The notes: generated by a model not told the origin, from the sequence alone. Positions 9,815 through 18,887 are shown, numbered from the stretch's first letter. The stretch: DNA of 64,000 nucleotides from Bacteroidales bacterium (GCA_015061005.1 SUXJ01000001.1:62001-126000), one strand, 5' to 3'. Numbers and translations: made by a program.

Positions 9815-10779
9815 TATTTTTCTCGGTATATAAGTGTAGTCACCACCAAGCCCACATCACCGAGGGTTTGACGGTCAATATTTTCCATGTTATCGGCAAG
9901 GGTGTGCCACGTGGGGTTAAACGAGCCTGTTTGGGGATGATTGGTTTCCACTATGTCGATAGCGGGAATGCCTGCAAGCAAAAAGGGCAGATGGTCATCA
10001 TTGATAGCGCCACCTTGGTAATCCACAAAACGCCCGCCAAGACCTAACTCTGCTGCAAGCGACCAGATTTTATTGTTAAGCCATCGACAATTCACATCAC
10101 TGAATAGCTCTCGAGGGAATTGAGCGTCACGTCCTCCGACCATGTCGAGTAATAAGGCAAAACGCGGAGAGGGAATCGGCATATTTTCCACCCAGTACTG
10201 TGAACCACGTGCCCAAGAATCGTCGTCGCCCTCGGTACCGGAATCTTCCGCGTCAACAAAGAGAATATCTACACCAATTGTCGGGGCATTCAATCCTAAT
10301 TGACGAGCCACCTCCAAAAGGACTCCCACCCCACTTGCGCCATCGTTTGCGCCATCAATCGGTATGGTGTGATTCTTCTCGTCGGGGTCATTGTCCGCCC
10401 AAGGGCGCGTGTCCCAATGAGCGAGTAGCATAATTCTTGAGGATGCATTGACGTTAAAACGCCCGAGGATGTTGGTCATCGGTCCAAAATCAGGCAAGTC
10501 GGTCTTTTGGAGCATCACAGTGTCAGCACCATGCCTATGCAGTTCATCGGCGAGCCATCGGGCACACTCCTCGTGAGACACGGTTTGCGGAACCCTCGGT
10601 CCAAAAGCGACTTGCTTAGCGACATACATATACGCGCTATCGGCAGAAAAAGAAGCCGTTAATACAGGTACAATTTTTGTGGGCGTTTCAGCGGATTTTT
10701 GTACCGTTTTGGAACACCCACAAGAGACAGCGACCATCAAGACCGTTGCTAACAAATATGTTACCGAAACCGATTTCAC
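9814..10779 (-). CDS. Glutaminyl-peptide cyclotransferase-like M28 zinc enzyme, lipoprotein
   Basis: The M28-type metal ligand pattern is complete: AHWDTRPW, DGANDGASG, VDAEDSG, LDMVGG and a final His in PTWHTLADN. The segment NDDHLPFLLAGIPAIDIVET followed by WHTLADNMENID resembles animal-type (type II) glutaminyl cyclases, known from Porphyromonas, rather than plain aminopeptidases. Such enzymes cap exported proteins with N-terminal pyroglutamate. An upstream ATG at 10902 exists, but GTG at 10779 gives a neat lipoprotein signal (MKSVSVTYLLATVLMVAVSC) and follows the promoter directly, so I chose GTG. The product is then a periplasm-facing lipoprotein of 321 residues. An aminopeptidase role cannot be excluded. 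Confidence 0.78.
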   Translation of the reverse strand: MKSVSVTYLLATVLMVAVSCGCSKTVQKSAETPTKIVPVLTASFSADSAYMYVAKQVAFGPRVPQTVSHEECARWLADELHRHGADTVMLQKTDLPDFGPMTNILGRFNVNASSRIMLLAHWDTRPWADNDPDEKNHTIPIDGANDGASGVGVLLEVARQLGLNAPTIGVDILFVDAEDSGTEGDDDSWARGSQYWVENMPIPSPRFALLLDMVGGRDAQFPRELFSDVNCRWLNNKIWSLAAELGLGGRFVDYQGGAINDDHLPFLLAGIPAIDIVETNHPQTGSFNPTWHTLADNMENIDRQTLGDVGLVVTTLIYREK

Positions 10780-10784
10780 AGCCT

Positions 10785-10815
10785 CAAAGTTACAAAATTT
10801 CCCTGAAATCAGCAA
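10785..10815 (-). promoter_or_regulatory. Promoter of the cyclase-like gene
   Basis: On the minus strand TAACTTTG (10792-10785) with TTG (10815-10813) 20 bases upstream. Only five bases separate the -7 box from the GTG at 10779, so the transcript would be nearly leaderless. This placement also argues against the upstream ATG at 10902. Confidence 0.7.
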
Positions 10816-11006
10816 ATCACAACAGACGAACAAAAAGAAATCAAAAAGTATAAGACACAAGGGAATCTCCAACGGAGCGAATTTCTCGGATTTTGAGCAC
10901 ATGGTTTTGCGTCAATCTTGCGATTATTTTTGAAAAGTTGCAAGGTAAGTGTGCATTTACTAAATTATGATTAAATTTGCGGTTGAACTTTTAGTTGGTG
11001 TTCATA

Positions 11007-12146
11007 ATGAGTTACAATGAATTCATACTTATAGTCAATTCGTCCAGCATTATCATATTGCTTGTATTGGCTGCAATTTTGCTTACTGCGACTCGTTTTC
11101 GCGGAGAGAACGGATATGCCGCAGCTATAATTGTGTTACCCAATGTTCCTGTATATTTGTATAATATGAGTCGTATGTTGGGTTGGCATGATTTTACTTT
11201 GTTCATGTTACCTATAAGTTTTTCTGTCAATACATTACTGATGCCTCTGTTGTGGCTGTTCGCCAAAAAGAACTTTGATTCCAACTTTCGGCTGAAGCCC
11301 TGGGATATGTTGCACCTTTTGCCGTGCTTAATTTGTGCTGTGCTTGGCATTACGTTATCGACTGAACAACGTATGACAACGATTATGCATGAAATCTCAG
11401 GAGAAGACACATGGATAGGCAATATTAACACACTGATCGTTTTTGGTCAGATGGTTGGTTATTTTGCGGCAATCTTTCGCTTTTTGTATCGCGCGAAGAG
11501 ATCAATTAATAGCACGTTATCTGATGCTGAATGGGTTCAAAAGGAGTGGATTCCTGTATTTGAGTACCTTTTTGCGGTGCTGTTTGTCATAGTCATGGTG
11601 TGTTACGCCATTTGGCCGCGTACAGATGCATGGCTAATTCAAATTTTGAATGTGGTTGCGATGTTTTATTTGGTTTATAATTCGATTGCTCATCCGGTTT
11701 TGCCTATCAAGCAAGAGCCCACAGCTGAGTATGATCTGAACACACAAGAGAAATCAGAACCGTCAATAGCTTCTGCTATGAGCGAACAACAAATGAGAGA
11801 AATCTGTGAGTTTGCATCAAAATCTATGAAAGAAACGGGGGGATTTCTGCGCCCGGATATTTCATTGGCAATTTTTGCTAACGAAATCAACATTTCTCCG
11901 CGCTCACTATCTCGCGCCATTAACGGCTATCTGAAATGTAATTTTTTTGAGTTTGTCAATCGGTTGCGTGTTGAGGAGGCAAAGCGTCGATTATTGAGTC
12001 TTGATGTTAAGGATTATAGTATTGACAGTGTTTTTACTGATTGCGGATTCCGTTCTCGCTCAACGTTCTATATGGTGTTTAAAAAAATGACGGGGAAAAC
12101 ACCGGTTGCGTGGTTAGAAGACAAACAAAGCAGTCCAAACAACTGA
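11007..12146 (+). CDS. Membrane-anchored AraC family regulator
   Basis: About 379 residues from ATG 11007. The N-terminal half holds some seven hydrophobic segments (to about residue 230); the C-terminal third is an AraC-type double helix-turn-helix (SLAIFANEINISPRSLSRAI and later DSVFTDCGFRSRSTFYMVFK, ending near KMTGKTPVAWLED). An upstream in-frame TTG at 10995 is less likely as start. The architecture implies a sensor in the membrane coupled directly to DNA binding. A TAAATTTG box at 10972-10979 may be the promoter. A second gene of the same build follows 400 bases downstream, and a beta-barrel and lipoprotein gene lie beyond; no ligand can be inferred. Confidence 0.82.
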   Translation: MSYNEFILIVNSSSIIILLVLAAILLTATRFRGENGYAAAIIVLPNVPVYLYNMSRMLGWHDFTLFMLPISFSVNTLLMPLLWLFAKKNFDSNFRLKPWDMLHLLPCLICAVLGITLSTEQRMTTIMHEISGEDTWIGNINTLIVFGQMVGYFAAIFRFLYRAKRSINSTLSDAEWVQKEWIPVFEYLFAVLFVIVMVCYAIWPRTDAWLIQILNVVAMFYLVYNSIAHPVLPIKQEPTAEYDLNTQEKSEPSIASAMSEQQMREICEFASKSMKETGGFLRPDISLAIFANEINISPRSLSRAINGYLKCNFFEFVNRLRVEEAKRRLLSLDVKDYSIDSVFTDCGFRSRSTFYMVFKKMTGKTPVAWLEDKQSSPNN

Positions 12147-12268
12147 TTTTTGTACTCATTTAGGCTAAACGCCTTCTGTTTTGCACTCATTTTTTTGTTC
12201 CTTTGCACAAAAAATGCAACGGTCGAAAAAAGAGTTGCAACATTATCCCTTTATTCTAAAAAAATGCA

Positions 12269-12276
12269 TACCTTTG
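12269..12276 (+). promoter_or_regulatory. -7 box ahead of structured RNA
   Basis: TACCTTTG fits the Bacteroidetes -7 consensus. The -33 region is poor (TTTATT). A second candidate box TTCCTTTG lies about 70 bases upstream (near 12196). Transcription would start near 12281 and run through the structured RNA. Confidence 0.5.
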
Positions 12277-12280
12277 CAGG

Positions 12281-12526
12281 TACTTGCCAAAGGGCAAGAC
12301 GTATTTAGTTTTTATAGGGAAGTGTGTAGCTTCATTCTCTGAAAGCAAATCTGGTAAATTTAACGGACGAGAATAGGCGGACTCTTCACGCTAATCGTAT
12401 ATATCTACCACACCTGAGCGGTGTTGGCGTGTCGTATATACTTGACGCGTGGGCCGTTGCTTGTTTTAGTCCGAGGGTTTTACCAAAACCTGCTTTCATA
12501 AGACGAGTTTCCGGTTCACGCTTTTT
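12281..12526 (+). ncRNA. Candidate structured ncRNA or long leader (6S-like rod)
   Basis: The segment folds as one long nested rod: 12340-12346 pairs with 12492-12498, 12353-12358 with 12479-12484, 12378-12383 with 12468-12473, 12385-12391 with 12447-12453, 12397-12403 with 12435-12441, and a terminal hairpin 12410-12414 with 12420-12424. Internal loops separate the helices, including a large one-sided loop at 12454-12467. The layout resembles a 6S RNA, which mimics an open promoter. It ends with TCACGCTTTTT, 21 bases before the next ATG, so it may equally be a 5' leader of the regulator gene. The identity is unconfirmed. Confidence 0.5.
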
Positions 12527-12547
12527 GTTAAATTACGACGCATATAT

Positions 12548-13717
12548 ATGTTACAAGATGAATTTGTTCTGATAATACATATCTTTGTATTCGTCACTAT
12601 GTTGTTGATGGTACTTTTGCTTTGCACGGCTGCGCGCTTCAAAGGGGTAAGCAGCTATGCTGCCGTGTTTGTACTTTTCACGACGTTCCCTAATTTCTTT
12701 TACCACATCTGTGGTCATTTCAATTGGGATGAAATAGCCGTGGTTGTAGCTCCTATGGCATATTCCGCCAATCTTGCCTTGATGCCGTTTCTGCTTCTGT
12801 TATCACATCGCGCTTTTAATCCAAGTTATAGTTTTCGATTATATGGTTTGTTGCACTTTTTGCCGGCGATAGTATTCGCCTGCGTAGTTGTTGCAACAGT
12901 TACGATGATGACGAGCGAAGATTTTAGAGATTTTCTGACCACGGACACCGTGGGTATTCGTTCTGCATTGATAAGGATGAACCATGCGATTGTGATCATA
13001 CAATTTGTGCTTTACTTCTATTATATATTTACCTATCTCCACAAAGTAAAGCGTTATATTACTGAATATATGTCGCCAAGCGAATTGGCAAACAAGGTGT
13101 GGGTTCCGCGTTTTATCACTTTTATGGGCATTGCTGTAATCGCAGCTCTGATTGAATATTTCTTTGATCCGTTTAAGAGTTTTCGCTTGTTTTATTTAAT
13201 CAATTTGATGGCAACGGGCTATCTCCTATATGCGGAATTAAAAGTTTCATTTGTAATACGTCATAGTCAGGAGCCAACGCCTCCATTTATTTCTGATGCA
13301 CAAATCGAGTTAATGGCGACAGCAGAGACTAAGCAACAACTGTCGGAGGACGATTTAGTCAAATTGAAGAAATATGCAATTGTGATTGAGGATTATTTGA
13401 GGACATCGGAGGCATATGTTAATCCGAATTTGACGTTGAAGGACGTGGCTTCTGCAACGGGTATATCGTCCAAAAATTTATCGAAAGCGATCAATCTAAT
13501 CTTGGATAAGAGTTTTTTTGATTTGGTGAACGGGTTACGAGTGGACAAATCCAAAGCGTTATTAGTGTCAAAAAAAGAAAAGGGGTTGACTCTTGAGACA
13601 ATAGCGGAGCAATGCGGTTTCAACTCTCAAGTTACCTATTGCAACGCATTTAAACGAGCGATGGGAGTTACTACCAATAAATGGTTAAAGCAAGTTCGGG
13701 GTGAATCGTGTGCGTGA
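12548..13717 (+). CDS. Membrane-anchored AraC family regulator (second copy)
   Basis: A 389-residue protein of the same plan as the one encoded at 11007: about seven N-terminal hydrophobic segments (to about 230) with the shared patterns CTAARFKG and MAYSANLALMPFLLLL, a linker, then an AraC helix-turn-helix pair (LTLKDVASATGISSKNLSKA and TIAEQCGFNSQVTYCNAFKR). The two are clearly paralogous although diverged. It starts from ATG 12548 downstream of the structured RNA. Targets are unknown; the adjacent beta-barrel and lipoprotein genes are candidates by position only. Confidence 0.82.
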   Translation: MLQDEFVLIIHIFVFVTMLLMVLLLCTAARFKGVSSYAAVFVLFTTFPNFFYHICGHFNWDEIAVVVAPMAYSANLALMPFLLLLSHRAFNPSYSFRLYGLLHFLPAIVFACVVVATVTMMTSEDFRDFLTTDTVGIRSALIRMNHAIVIIQFVLYFYYIFTYLHKVKRYITEYMSPSELANKVWVPRFITFMGIAVIAALIEYFFDPFKSFRLFYLINLMATGYLLYAELKVSFVIRHSQEPTPPFISDAQIELMATAETKQQLSEDDLVKLKKYAIVIEDYLRTSEAYVNPNLTLKDVASATGISSKNLSKAINLILDKSFFDLVNGLRVDKSKALLVSKKEKGLTLETIAEQCGFNSQVTYCNAFKRAMGVTTNKWLKQVRGESCA

Positions 13718-13914
13718 AACAAGTAAAATGGAGGGAAGATATTAATCAGTTAATATTGGGAGAATACTTGGTAATTGGTTTGCGATTTATTCGGAAAAGT
13801 CCAAAGACAAGAAGTCCGGACTATGGACTATGTAGAAAAACTGTGCTGAATAATTGATTTTTTGCGTGTTTTTTTAACGATACACGGAATCATTAAGAAA
13901 CAAACGGCGTAATT

Positions 13915-13946
13915 CTTGCACAAGGAATTTTGCCGTTTTAATTTTG
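13915..13946 (+). promoter_or_regulatory. Promoter of the beta-barrel gene
   Basis: TAATTTTG at 13939-13946 with TTG at 13915-13917, 21 bases upstream. It gives a leader of about 135 bases before the ATG at 14085. The rest of the 366-base gap after the regulator gene (13718-14084) shows no other recognisable element. Confidence 0.65.
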
Positions 13947-14084
13947 CCATTGAAAATTTTGAGCTCATAAATATCACCTTTAACCCTTAACAACGAAAAA
14001 TTTAAGTTTAACCTTTTAACATTCAAACAAAGCGGAACCGGAAAAGCTTACAGAGTACGGACGAACCTAAAAATTCAGACTATT

Positions 14085-14585
14085 ATGAAAAAGTATTTGA
14101 TGATTTTAGCAATCGCGTTGGGTGCAGCAACATTTACCGGCGCAGCTCAGGAAAAAGGGCAAATGGCAGCAGGTGTTAACTTCGACATTGGCTTGGCTTA
14201 TAGTGGCGGTTACAGCAACTTTGGTTTAGGAGCAAAATTCCAGTATTCATTTACTGATCACCTCAGAGTGGAACCGGCATTTACGTATTACTTCAAGAAG
14301 GACTTTACTTCAATGTGGGATTTAATGGCTAATGTTCACTGGGTATTCAAACTGAGGAACGAAAAATTCACTGTTTATCCGTTAGTGGGACTTGGTGTTG
14401 TTGGCGTAAAAGCCAGTGTGTTCGGATACTCAGCCTCAACCACAAACTTCGGCGTTAATCTTGGTGGTGGCGCAGATTGGGCTATAACTCCTAAAATTGC
14501 CATCGGCGCAGAATTGAAGTACAGCATTGTCGGGAATTCTTGGAGCCACCTTGGCATCCAGATTGGAGCGAAATATCTGTTCTAA
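14085..14585 (+). CDS. Small outer-membrane beta-barrel protein
   Basis: A 166-residue protein with a signal peptide (about 1-20, cleavage near GAAQ) followed by alternating amphipathic strands rich in Gly, Tyr and Phe and ending in a terminal aromatic (YLF), as in OmpX/OmpA-like eight-stranded barrels. It would sit in the outer membrane; whether it is structural or a small adhesin cannot be said. The long leader and own promoter suggest regulated expression. The downstream lipoprotein gene is close enough (52 bases) to be co-transcribed. Confidence 0.8.
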   Translation: MKKYLMILAIALGAATFTGAAQEKGQMAAGVNFDIGLAYSGGYSNFGLGAKFQYSFTDHLRVEPAFTYYFKKDFTSMWDLMANVHWVFKLRNEKFTVYPLVGLGVVGVKASVFGYSASTTNFGVNLGGGADWAITPKIAIGAELKYSIVGNSWSHLGIQIGAKYLF

Positions 14586-14637
14586 ACGACTACGTTGAGT
14601 AATAATATTGTTTCACACATTAACGTCTTTGAATATT

Positions 14638-15081
14638 ATGAAGTGGTTTAAATATCTGCTGATGGCTGCAATGTTCATCGTGCCGAGCATGACAATGGTT
14701 TCATGCAGTGAAAAAGATGATGAGCCGGAAATTCCCGAAATCCCCGAAATTCCCGGCAACGTTGAGGTCGGTTGGGTTGATAAAGGAAACACCGTAGAGT
14801 TTACGATATCGCATTCATATGGCTATGGCTACGATTACATGGTGACTTATGTATGCAAATTTGACGAAAGCGGTCTATGCTATAACGTCATTGCGAATTA
14901 TCAGTTTGAATCGAAGGATATTGCCGATGCATATTATGCACAAGCAGCACAAACTTATGACGATGTAAAACAGAATGGCAAGGTTGTTATCATAGATGAA
15001 ACGAATTCGTTTATCGGCATGACCAAAGATGAACTTTACCAAGTTTATGTATCGTTACAATCATATAATAGTATGAATTAG
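14638..15081 (+). CDS. Small lipoprotein of unknown function
   Basis: From ATG 14638 the product is 147 residues, with a lipoprotein signal ending in the lipobox MVSC. An upstream TTG at 14608 would add ten residues without signal character, so ATG is preferred. After the lipid-attachment Cys comes an acidic stretch with a triple EIP repeat (PEIPEIPEIPG), then a mixed alpha/beta domain with several Tyr-rich strands. I do not recognise the family. It follows the beta-barrel gene and is closed by a strong terminator. Confidence 0.7.
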   Translation: MKWFKYLLMAAMFIVPSMTMVSCSEKDDEPEIPEIPEIPGNVEVGWVDKGNTVEFTISHSYGYGYDYMVTYVCKFDESGLCYNVIANYQFESKDIADAYYAQAAQTYDDVKQNGKVVIIDETNSFIGMTKDELYQVYVSLQSYNSMN

Positions 15082-15131
15082 CAGGTCGGCGCCAAATCGG
15101 CGTCAAGAGGAATGTACCTCGTGTAAGAAAG

Positions 15132-15172
15132 AGCTGCCATTCACCGGCACAGAGGTGAATGGCAGCTTTTTC
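15132..15172 (+). terminator. Rho-independent terminator
   Basis: A perfect 14-base-pair stem (15132-15145 with 15154-15167) and an 8-base loop are followed by a T run. It ends the beta-barrel/lipoprotein unit. Confidence 0.9.
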
Positions 15173-15428
15173 TTATGATTATACAATTCTGTAATTTTGG
15201 AGGGTGGAGGAGTCGAGGCTTTCGATGCAGGCGCGTTCTCGGAATGAGAGCGTACGGCGAGTGAAATGGCGGAAGCAGGCGGTGTGCATGTTAGTGGAGA
15301 GTGGAGAGTGGAGGGTGATTTTTTGTGCAAAGGTAGGGAGAGAGGGGTGGGGAAAAGCGTAGATTTTCGAAGGAGGGGGTGATTTTTTTGAGGGAGGGGA
15401 AAATATGTTTAATAACAATTAAAGTTTC
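15173..15428 (+). other. Purine-rich intergenic segment before serC
   Basis: No gene is supported here. The plus strand is strongly G/A-rich, with short direct repeats of GTGGAGA around 15293-15315 and a G-rich stretch at 15370-15405. It precedes the serC promoter. I see no clear hairpin or reading frame. Confidence 0.4.
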
Positions 15429-15459
15429 TTGGTATTTCCGATTGTTGGTAGTAAATTTG
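15429..15459 (+). promoter_or_regulatory. serC promoter
   Basis: TAAATTTG at 15452-15459 with TTG at 15429-15431, 20 bases upstream. It gives a leader of about 37 bases and probably drives serC-serA and the genes beyond. Confidence 0.75.
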
Positions 15460-15499
15460 CATGTGTAAGAACAAACATTTTAATTCCAACAACATTCTT

Positions 15500-16567
15500 A
15501 TGAAGAAACATAATTTTTATGCAGGACCGTCTATCCTCAGTCAATATACTATAGATAACACCATTGCCGCCATAAAGGACTTTGACAATATGGGGCTATC
15601 ACTGCTTGAAATTTCACATCGCAGCAAGCAGTTTGTCAACGTATTTAATGAAGCCTGCGCTCTCGTTAAAGAGCTATTGGAAGTACCGGAAGGCTACAGC
15701 GTACTGTGGTTGGGTGGCGGAGCAAGCATGCAGTTTGCAATGGTTCCGTTTAACCTCTTGAATAAAAAAGCGGCATATATTGATACCGGCACATGGGCAT
15801 CGAATGCCATCAAGGAGGCTAAGCTCTTCGGTGAAGTAGATGTGATAGCGTCAAGCCGAGATAAGAATTTCTCATATTTTCCGAAAGATTTCACAGTGCC
15901 TACAGATGCCGATTATCTGCACTTCACAAGCAATAACACGATTTACGGCACAGAACTTCGCAAGGATCCGGATTCACCTATTCCGTTGGTTGGCGATATG
16001 AGTTCAGACATCTTTACCAGAAAAATTGACGTAAGTAAATATGACCTTATTTATGCCGGAGCACAAAAGAATCTGGGACCTTCCGGCGTAACGCTCGTGA
16101 TTGTTAAAAACGATGCACTGGGCAAAGTGGAACGCACCATCCCAACGATGCTTAACTACATGACGCACATAAAAAAAGACGGCATGTATAACACACCTCC
16201 GGTATTGCCCATTTACGCATCTCTACAAACCTTACGCCACTACAAGGAGCAAGGCGGCGTTGAGAAGTTCCAAGCCCTTGATGAAGAAAAGGCAGCCGTT
16301 TTATATGACGCCATTGACAATTCACGCATGTTTGTTGGTACAGCTGCCGAAGATTCTCGGTCAATTATGAACGTTTGCTTCGTAATGGCTCCCGACTATG
16401 CCGAATTGGAACAAGCATTTATTGACTTCGCAACCGCACGCGGCATAGTGGGCATCAAAGGACACCGCAGCGTTGGCGGCTTCCGCGCGAGCCTATATAA
16501 CGCACTGCCGCTTGACTCCGTTAAGGCATTGGTTGAAACTATTAAAGAATTTGAGAAGAAAAATTAA
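15500..16567 (+). CDS. serC: Phosphoserine aminotransferase
   Basis: It converts 3-phosphohydroxypyruvate to phosphoserine with glutamate, using pyridoxal phosphate. The start at ATG 15500 gives [18 protein letters not shown], the usual N-terminus; an in-frame ATG at 15461 would overlap the promoter-proximal leader and is rejected. The PLP-binding Lys lies in [12 protein letters not shown]. The product is 355 residues, normal for the family. serA follows after 10 bases, so two successive steps of serine synthesis are made together. Confidence 0.96.
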   Translation: MKKHNFYAGPSILSQYTIDNTIAAIKDFDNMGLSLLEISHRSKQFVNVFNEACALVKELLEVPEGYSVLWLGGGASMQFAMVPFNLLNKKAAYIDTGTWASNAIKEAKLFGEVDVIASSRDKNFSYFPKDFTVPTDADYLHFTSNNTIYGTELRKDPDSPIPLVGDMSSDIFTRKIDVSKYDLIYAGAQKNLGPSGVTLVIVKNDALGKVERTIPTMLNYMTHIKKDGMYNTPPVLPIYASLQTLRHYKEQGGVEKFQALDEEKAAVLYDAIDNSRMFVGTAAEDSRSIMNVCFVMAPDYAELEQAFIDFATARGIVGIKGHRSVGGFRASLYNALPLDSVKALVETIKEFEKKN

Positions 16568-16577
16568 GTCAGACGTT

Positions 16578-17498
16578 ATGAAAGTTCTCGTTGCCACAGA
16601 AAAACCTTTCGCCGCCATTGCAGTGGAAGGGATCCGCAAAGTAGTTGAAGGAAACGGCCATGAGCTTGTTCTTTTAGAGAAATATACTGCCGTGGAAGAA
16701 CTGACGGCTGCCGTTGGCGATGTCGATGCCTTGATTGTGCGCTCTGACAAGGTCACAGCTACGCTACTTGATGCGGCATCGAAACTAAAAATAGTGGTTC
16801 GCGCCGGTGCCGGCTATGACAATATAGACCTTGATGCAGCCACGGCACGCGGTATTATCGTTGAGAACACTCCCGGTCAAAATTCAAACGCAGTGGCAGA
16901 ATTGGCATTCGGAATGCTTATTATGGCAGTGCGCAACATGTATGCCGGCACTTCCGGTTCTGAGCTTCAGGGCAAAAGCATCGGCATTCAAGCCTTCGGG
17001 CAAGTTGGTAGGAACGTGGCTCGCATAGCCAAAGGATTCGGCCTTACCGTTAATGCATTGGATCCATATTGCCCCGATCAAGTTATGGAAGACTTCGGAG
17101 TGCAGCCGATTCATGACCTCCAAAAGCTATACCGCGAAAATAAATTTGTATCAATACATATTCCAGCAACAGCAGAAACTCGCGGCTCAATCGGCTACGA
17201 ATTGATTTCGCTCATGCCAAAAGACGGCGTTTTGATTAATACCGCCCGCAAAGAAGTTATCGACGAAAGCGGATTAGCACAGGCCTTATCGGAACGAAGT
17301 GACTTGAAATACGTTGCTGACGTTCGCCCCGATAATGCGGAGGAACTTCTTGAAAAATTCCCCACTCAGGTGTTCTTCACACCGAAAAAAATGGGAGCTC
17401 AAACCACCGAGGCAAATATCAATGCCGGCATTGCAGCCGCACGGCAAATCGTGTCGTATTTCCTTGACGGCGACACACGTTTTCAAGTAAACAAATAA
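16578..17498 (+). CDS. serA: D-3-phosphoglycerate dehydrogenase, short Lys-type
   Basis: It catalyses the first step of serine synthesis. ATG 16578 gives 306 residues starting MKVLVATEKPFAA. No ACT or regulatory domain follows the catalytic core. The nucleotide loop reads QAFGQVGRN (Ala for the first Gly), the catalytic Arg is in NTARKEV and the Glu in NAEELLEK. The usual catalytic His position reads TPKKMGAQ, that is Lys in place of His, the so-called type IIIK form known from Entamoeba and Bacteroidetes. It is co-transcribed with serC. Confidence 0.93.
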   Translation: MKVLVATEKPFAAIAVEGIRKVVEGNGHELVLLEKYTAVEELTAAVGDVDALIVRSDKVTATLLDAASKLKIVVRAGAGYDNIDLDAATARGIIVENTPGQNSNAVAELAFGMLIMAVRNMYAGTSGSELQGKSIGIQAFGQVGRNVARIAKGFGLTVNALDPYCPDQVMEDFGVQPIHDLQKLYRENKFVSIHIPATAETRGSIGYELISLMPKDGVLINTARKEVIDESGLAQALSERSDLKYVADVRPDNAEELLEKFPTQVFFTPKKMGAQTTEANINAGIAAARQIVSYFLDGDTRFQVNK

Positions 17499-17549
17499 CC
17501 TTAAATCCATACAACTAACACAATATTCACAACCTTATAATCTTAAGCC

Positions 17550-18887
17550 ATGGATATCAATCAGATTATCAGCTCGCTTGAAGCTAAACACCCCGGTGAG
17601 AAAGAGTATCTGCAAGCAGTTCGCGAAGTACTCATCAGCGTTGCCGACGTTTATAATCAGCATCCCGAATTTGAGAAAGCAAAAATCATTGAACGCATGG
17701 TTGAGCCCGACAGGATATTGACATTTCGTGTCACGTGGGTAGATGACCGCGGCGAGGTACAAACCAACCTCGGCTATCGCGTTCAGTTCAATAAAGCTAT
17801 CGGTCCGTACAAAGGCGGCATTCGCTTTCACGCATCAGTGAACCTTTCCATATTAAAATTCCTTGGATTTGAACAGACCTTTAAAAACGCTCTGACCACA
17901 CTTCCGATGGGTGGAGCCAAAGGTGGCTCTGACTTCTCTCCGAGAGGGAAGAGCGATGCAGAAATCATGCGATTCTGTCAAGCGTTCATCCTTGAACTTT
18001 GGAAAAATCTGGGACCTGACCGCGACGTACCGGCAGGCGATATCGGCGTAGGTGCACGCGAGGTAGGCTATATGTATGGTATGTATAAGAAACTCGTTGA
18101 CGAACATACCGGCACGTTTACGGGCAAAGGCTTAGACTTCGGCGGCAGCCGGATACGTCCGGAAGCCACGGGTTTCGGAGCTCTTTACTTTGTTGACAAT
18201 ATGCTAAAGATGAAAGGCGACGATTTGAAAGGCAAGACGGTAGCAATCAGCGGCTTCGGCAACGTTGCATGGGGAGCTGCGCTCAAAGCGACCGAACTCG
18301 GCGCCAAAGTAGTCACCATTTCGGGTCCTGACGGATACATCTATGATCCGGATGGTATATGCGGTGAAAAAATCGACACCATGCTTGAACTACGCGCTTC
18401 GGGCGAAGACATTGTTGAGCCTTACGTTGAAAAATATCCAAACGCACAATTCTTCCCCGGTAAAAAGCCTTGGGAACAGAAAGTTGATATTGCATGCCCG
18501 TGCGCCACTCAAAATGAGCTCAACGGCGAAGACGCCAAGCAGTTGATTGCCAACAACGTTCAAATGGTGGCAGAAGTGAGCAATATGGGATGCACACCGG
18601 AAGCAATCGATGCATTCATTGAATCGCGCACAACATACGCACCGGGCAAGGCAGTAAATGCAGGCGGCGTAGCCACCTCCGGACTTGAAATGAGCCAAAA
18701 CGCCATGCATATTCAATGGAGTGCGGAAGAAGTTGACGAAAAATTGCACTTCATCATGGACAGCATTCACGAACAGTGCGTGAAATACGGCACAGAGCCC
18801 GACGGGTACATTAACTACATGAAAGGTGCCAACATTGCCGGCTTCATGAAAGTGGCACATGCTATGATGGCCCAAGGCATTTTATGA
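17550..18887 (+). CDS. gdhA: NADP-type glutamate dehydrogenase
   Basis: It interconverts 2-oxoglutarate plus ammonia and glutamate, the main ammonia-assimilation step in many Bacteroidales. The 445-residue protein has the hexameric GDH landmarks: GPYKGGIRFH, the catalytic-Lys region PMGGAKGGSDF, DVPAGDIGVG and the nucleotide-binding ISGFGNVAWG. Glutamate is also the amino donor for SerC encoded just upstream, which fits the clustering. The start codon of tatD overlaps its stop. The coenzyme (NADPH) is inferred from the subfamily length and motifs. Confidence 0.95.
   Translation: MDINQIISSLEAKHPGEKEYLQAVREVLISVADVYNQHPEFEKAKIIERMVEPDRILTFRVTWVDDRGEVQTNLGYRVQFNKAIGPYKGGIRFHASVNLSILKFLGFEQTFKNALTTLPMGGAKGGSDFSPRGKSDAEIMRFCQAFILELWKNLGPDRDVPAGDIGVGAREVGYMYGMYKKLVDEHTGTFTGKGLDFGGSRIRPEATGFGALYFVDNMLKMKGDDLKGKTVAISGFGNVAWGAALKATELGAKVVTISGPDGYIYDPDGICGEKIDTMLELRASGEDIVEPYVEKYPNAQFFPGKKPWEQKVDIACPCATQNELNGEDAKQLIANNVQMVAEVSNMGCTPEAIDAFIESRTTYAPGKAVNAGGVATSGLEMSQNAMHIQWSAEEVDEKLHFIMDSIHEQCVKYGTEPDGYINYMKGANIAGFMKVAHAMMAQGIL

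Noticed and set aside
10780..10902. Upstream ATG start of the cyclase-like gene
   Set aside because: The extension runs through a good promoter, and the lipoprotein signal begins at the downstream GTG.
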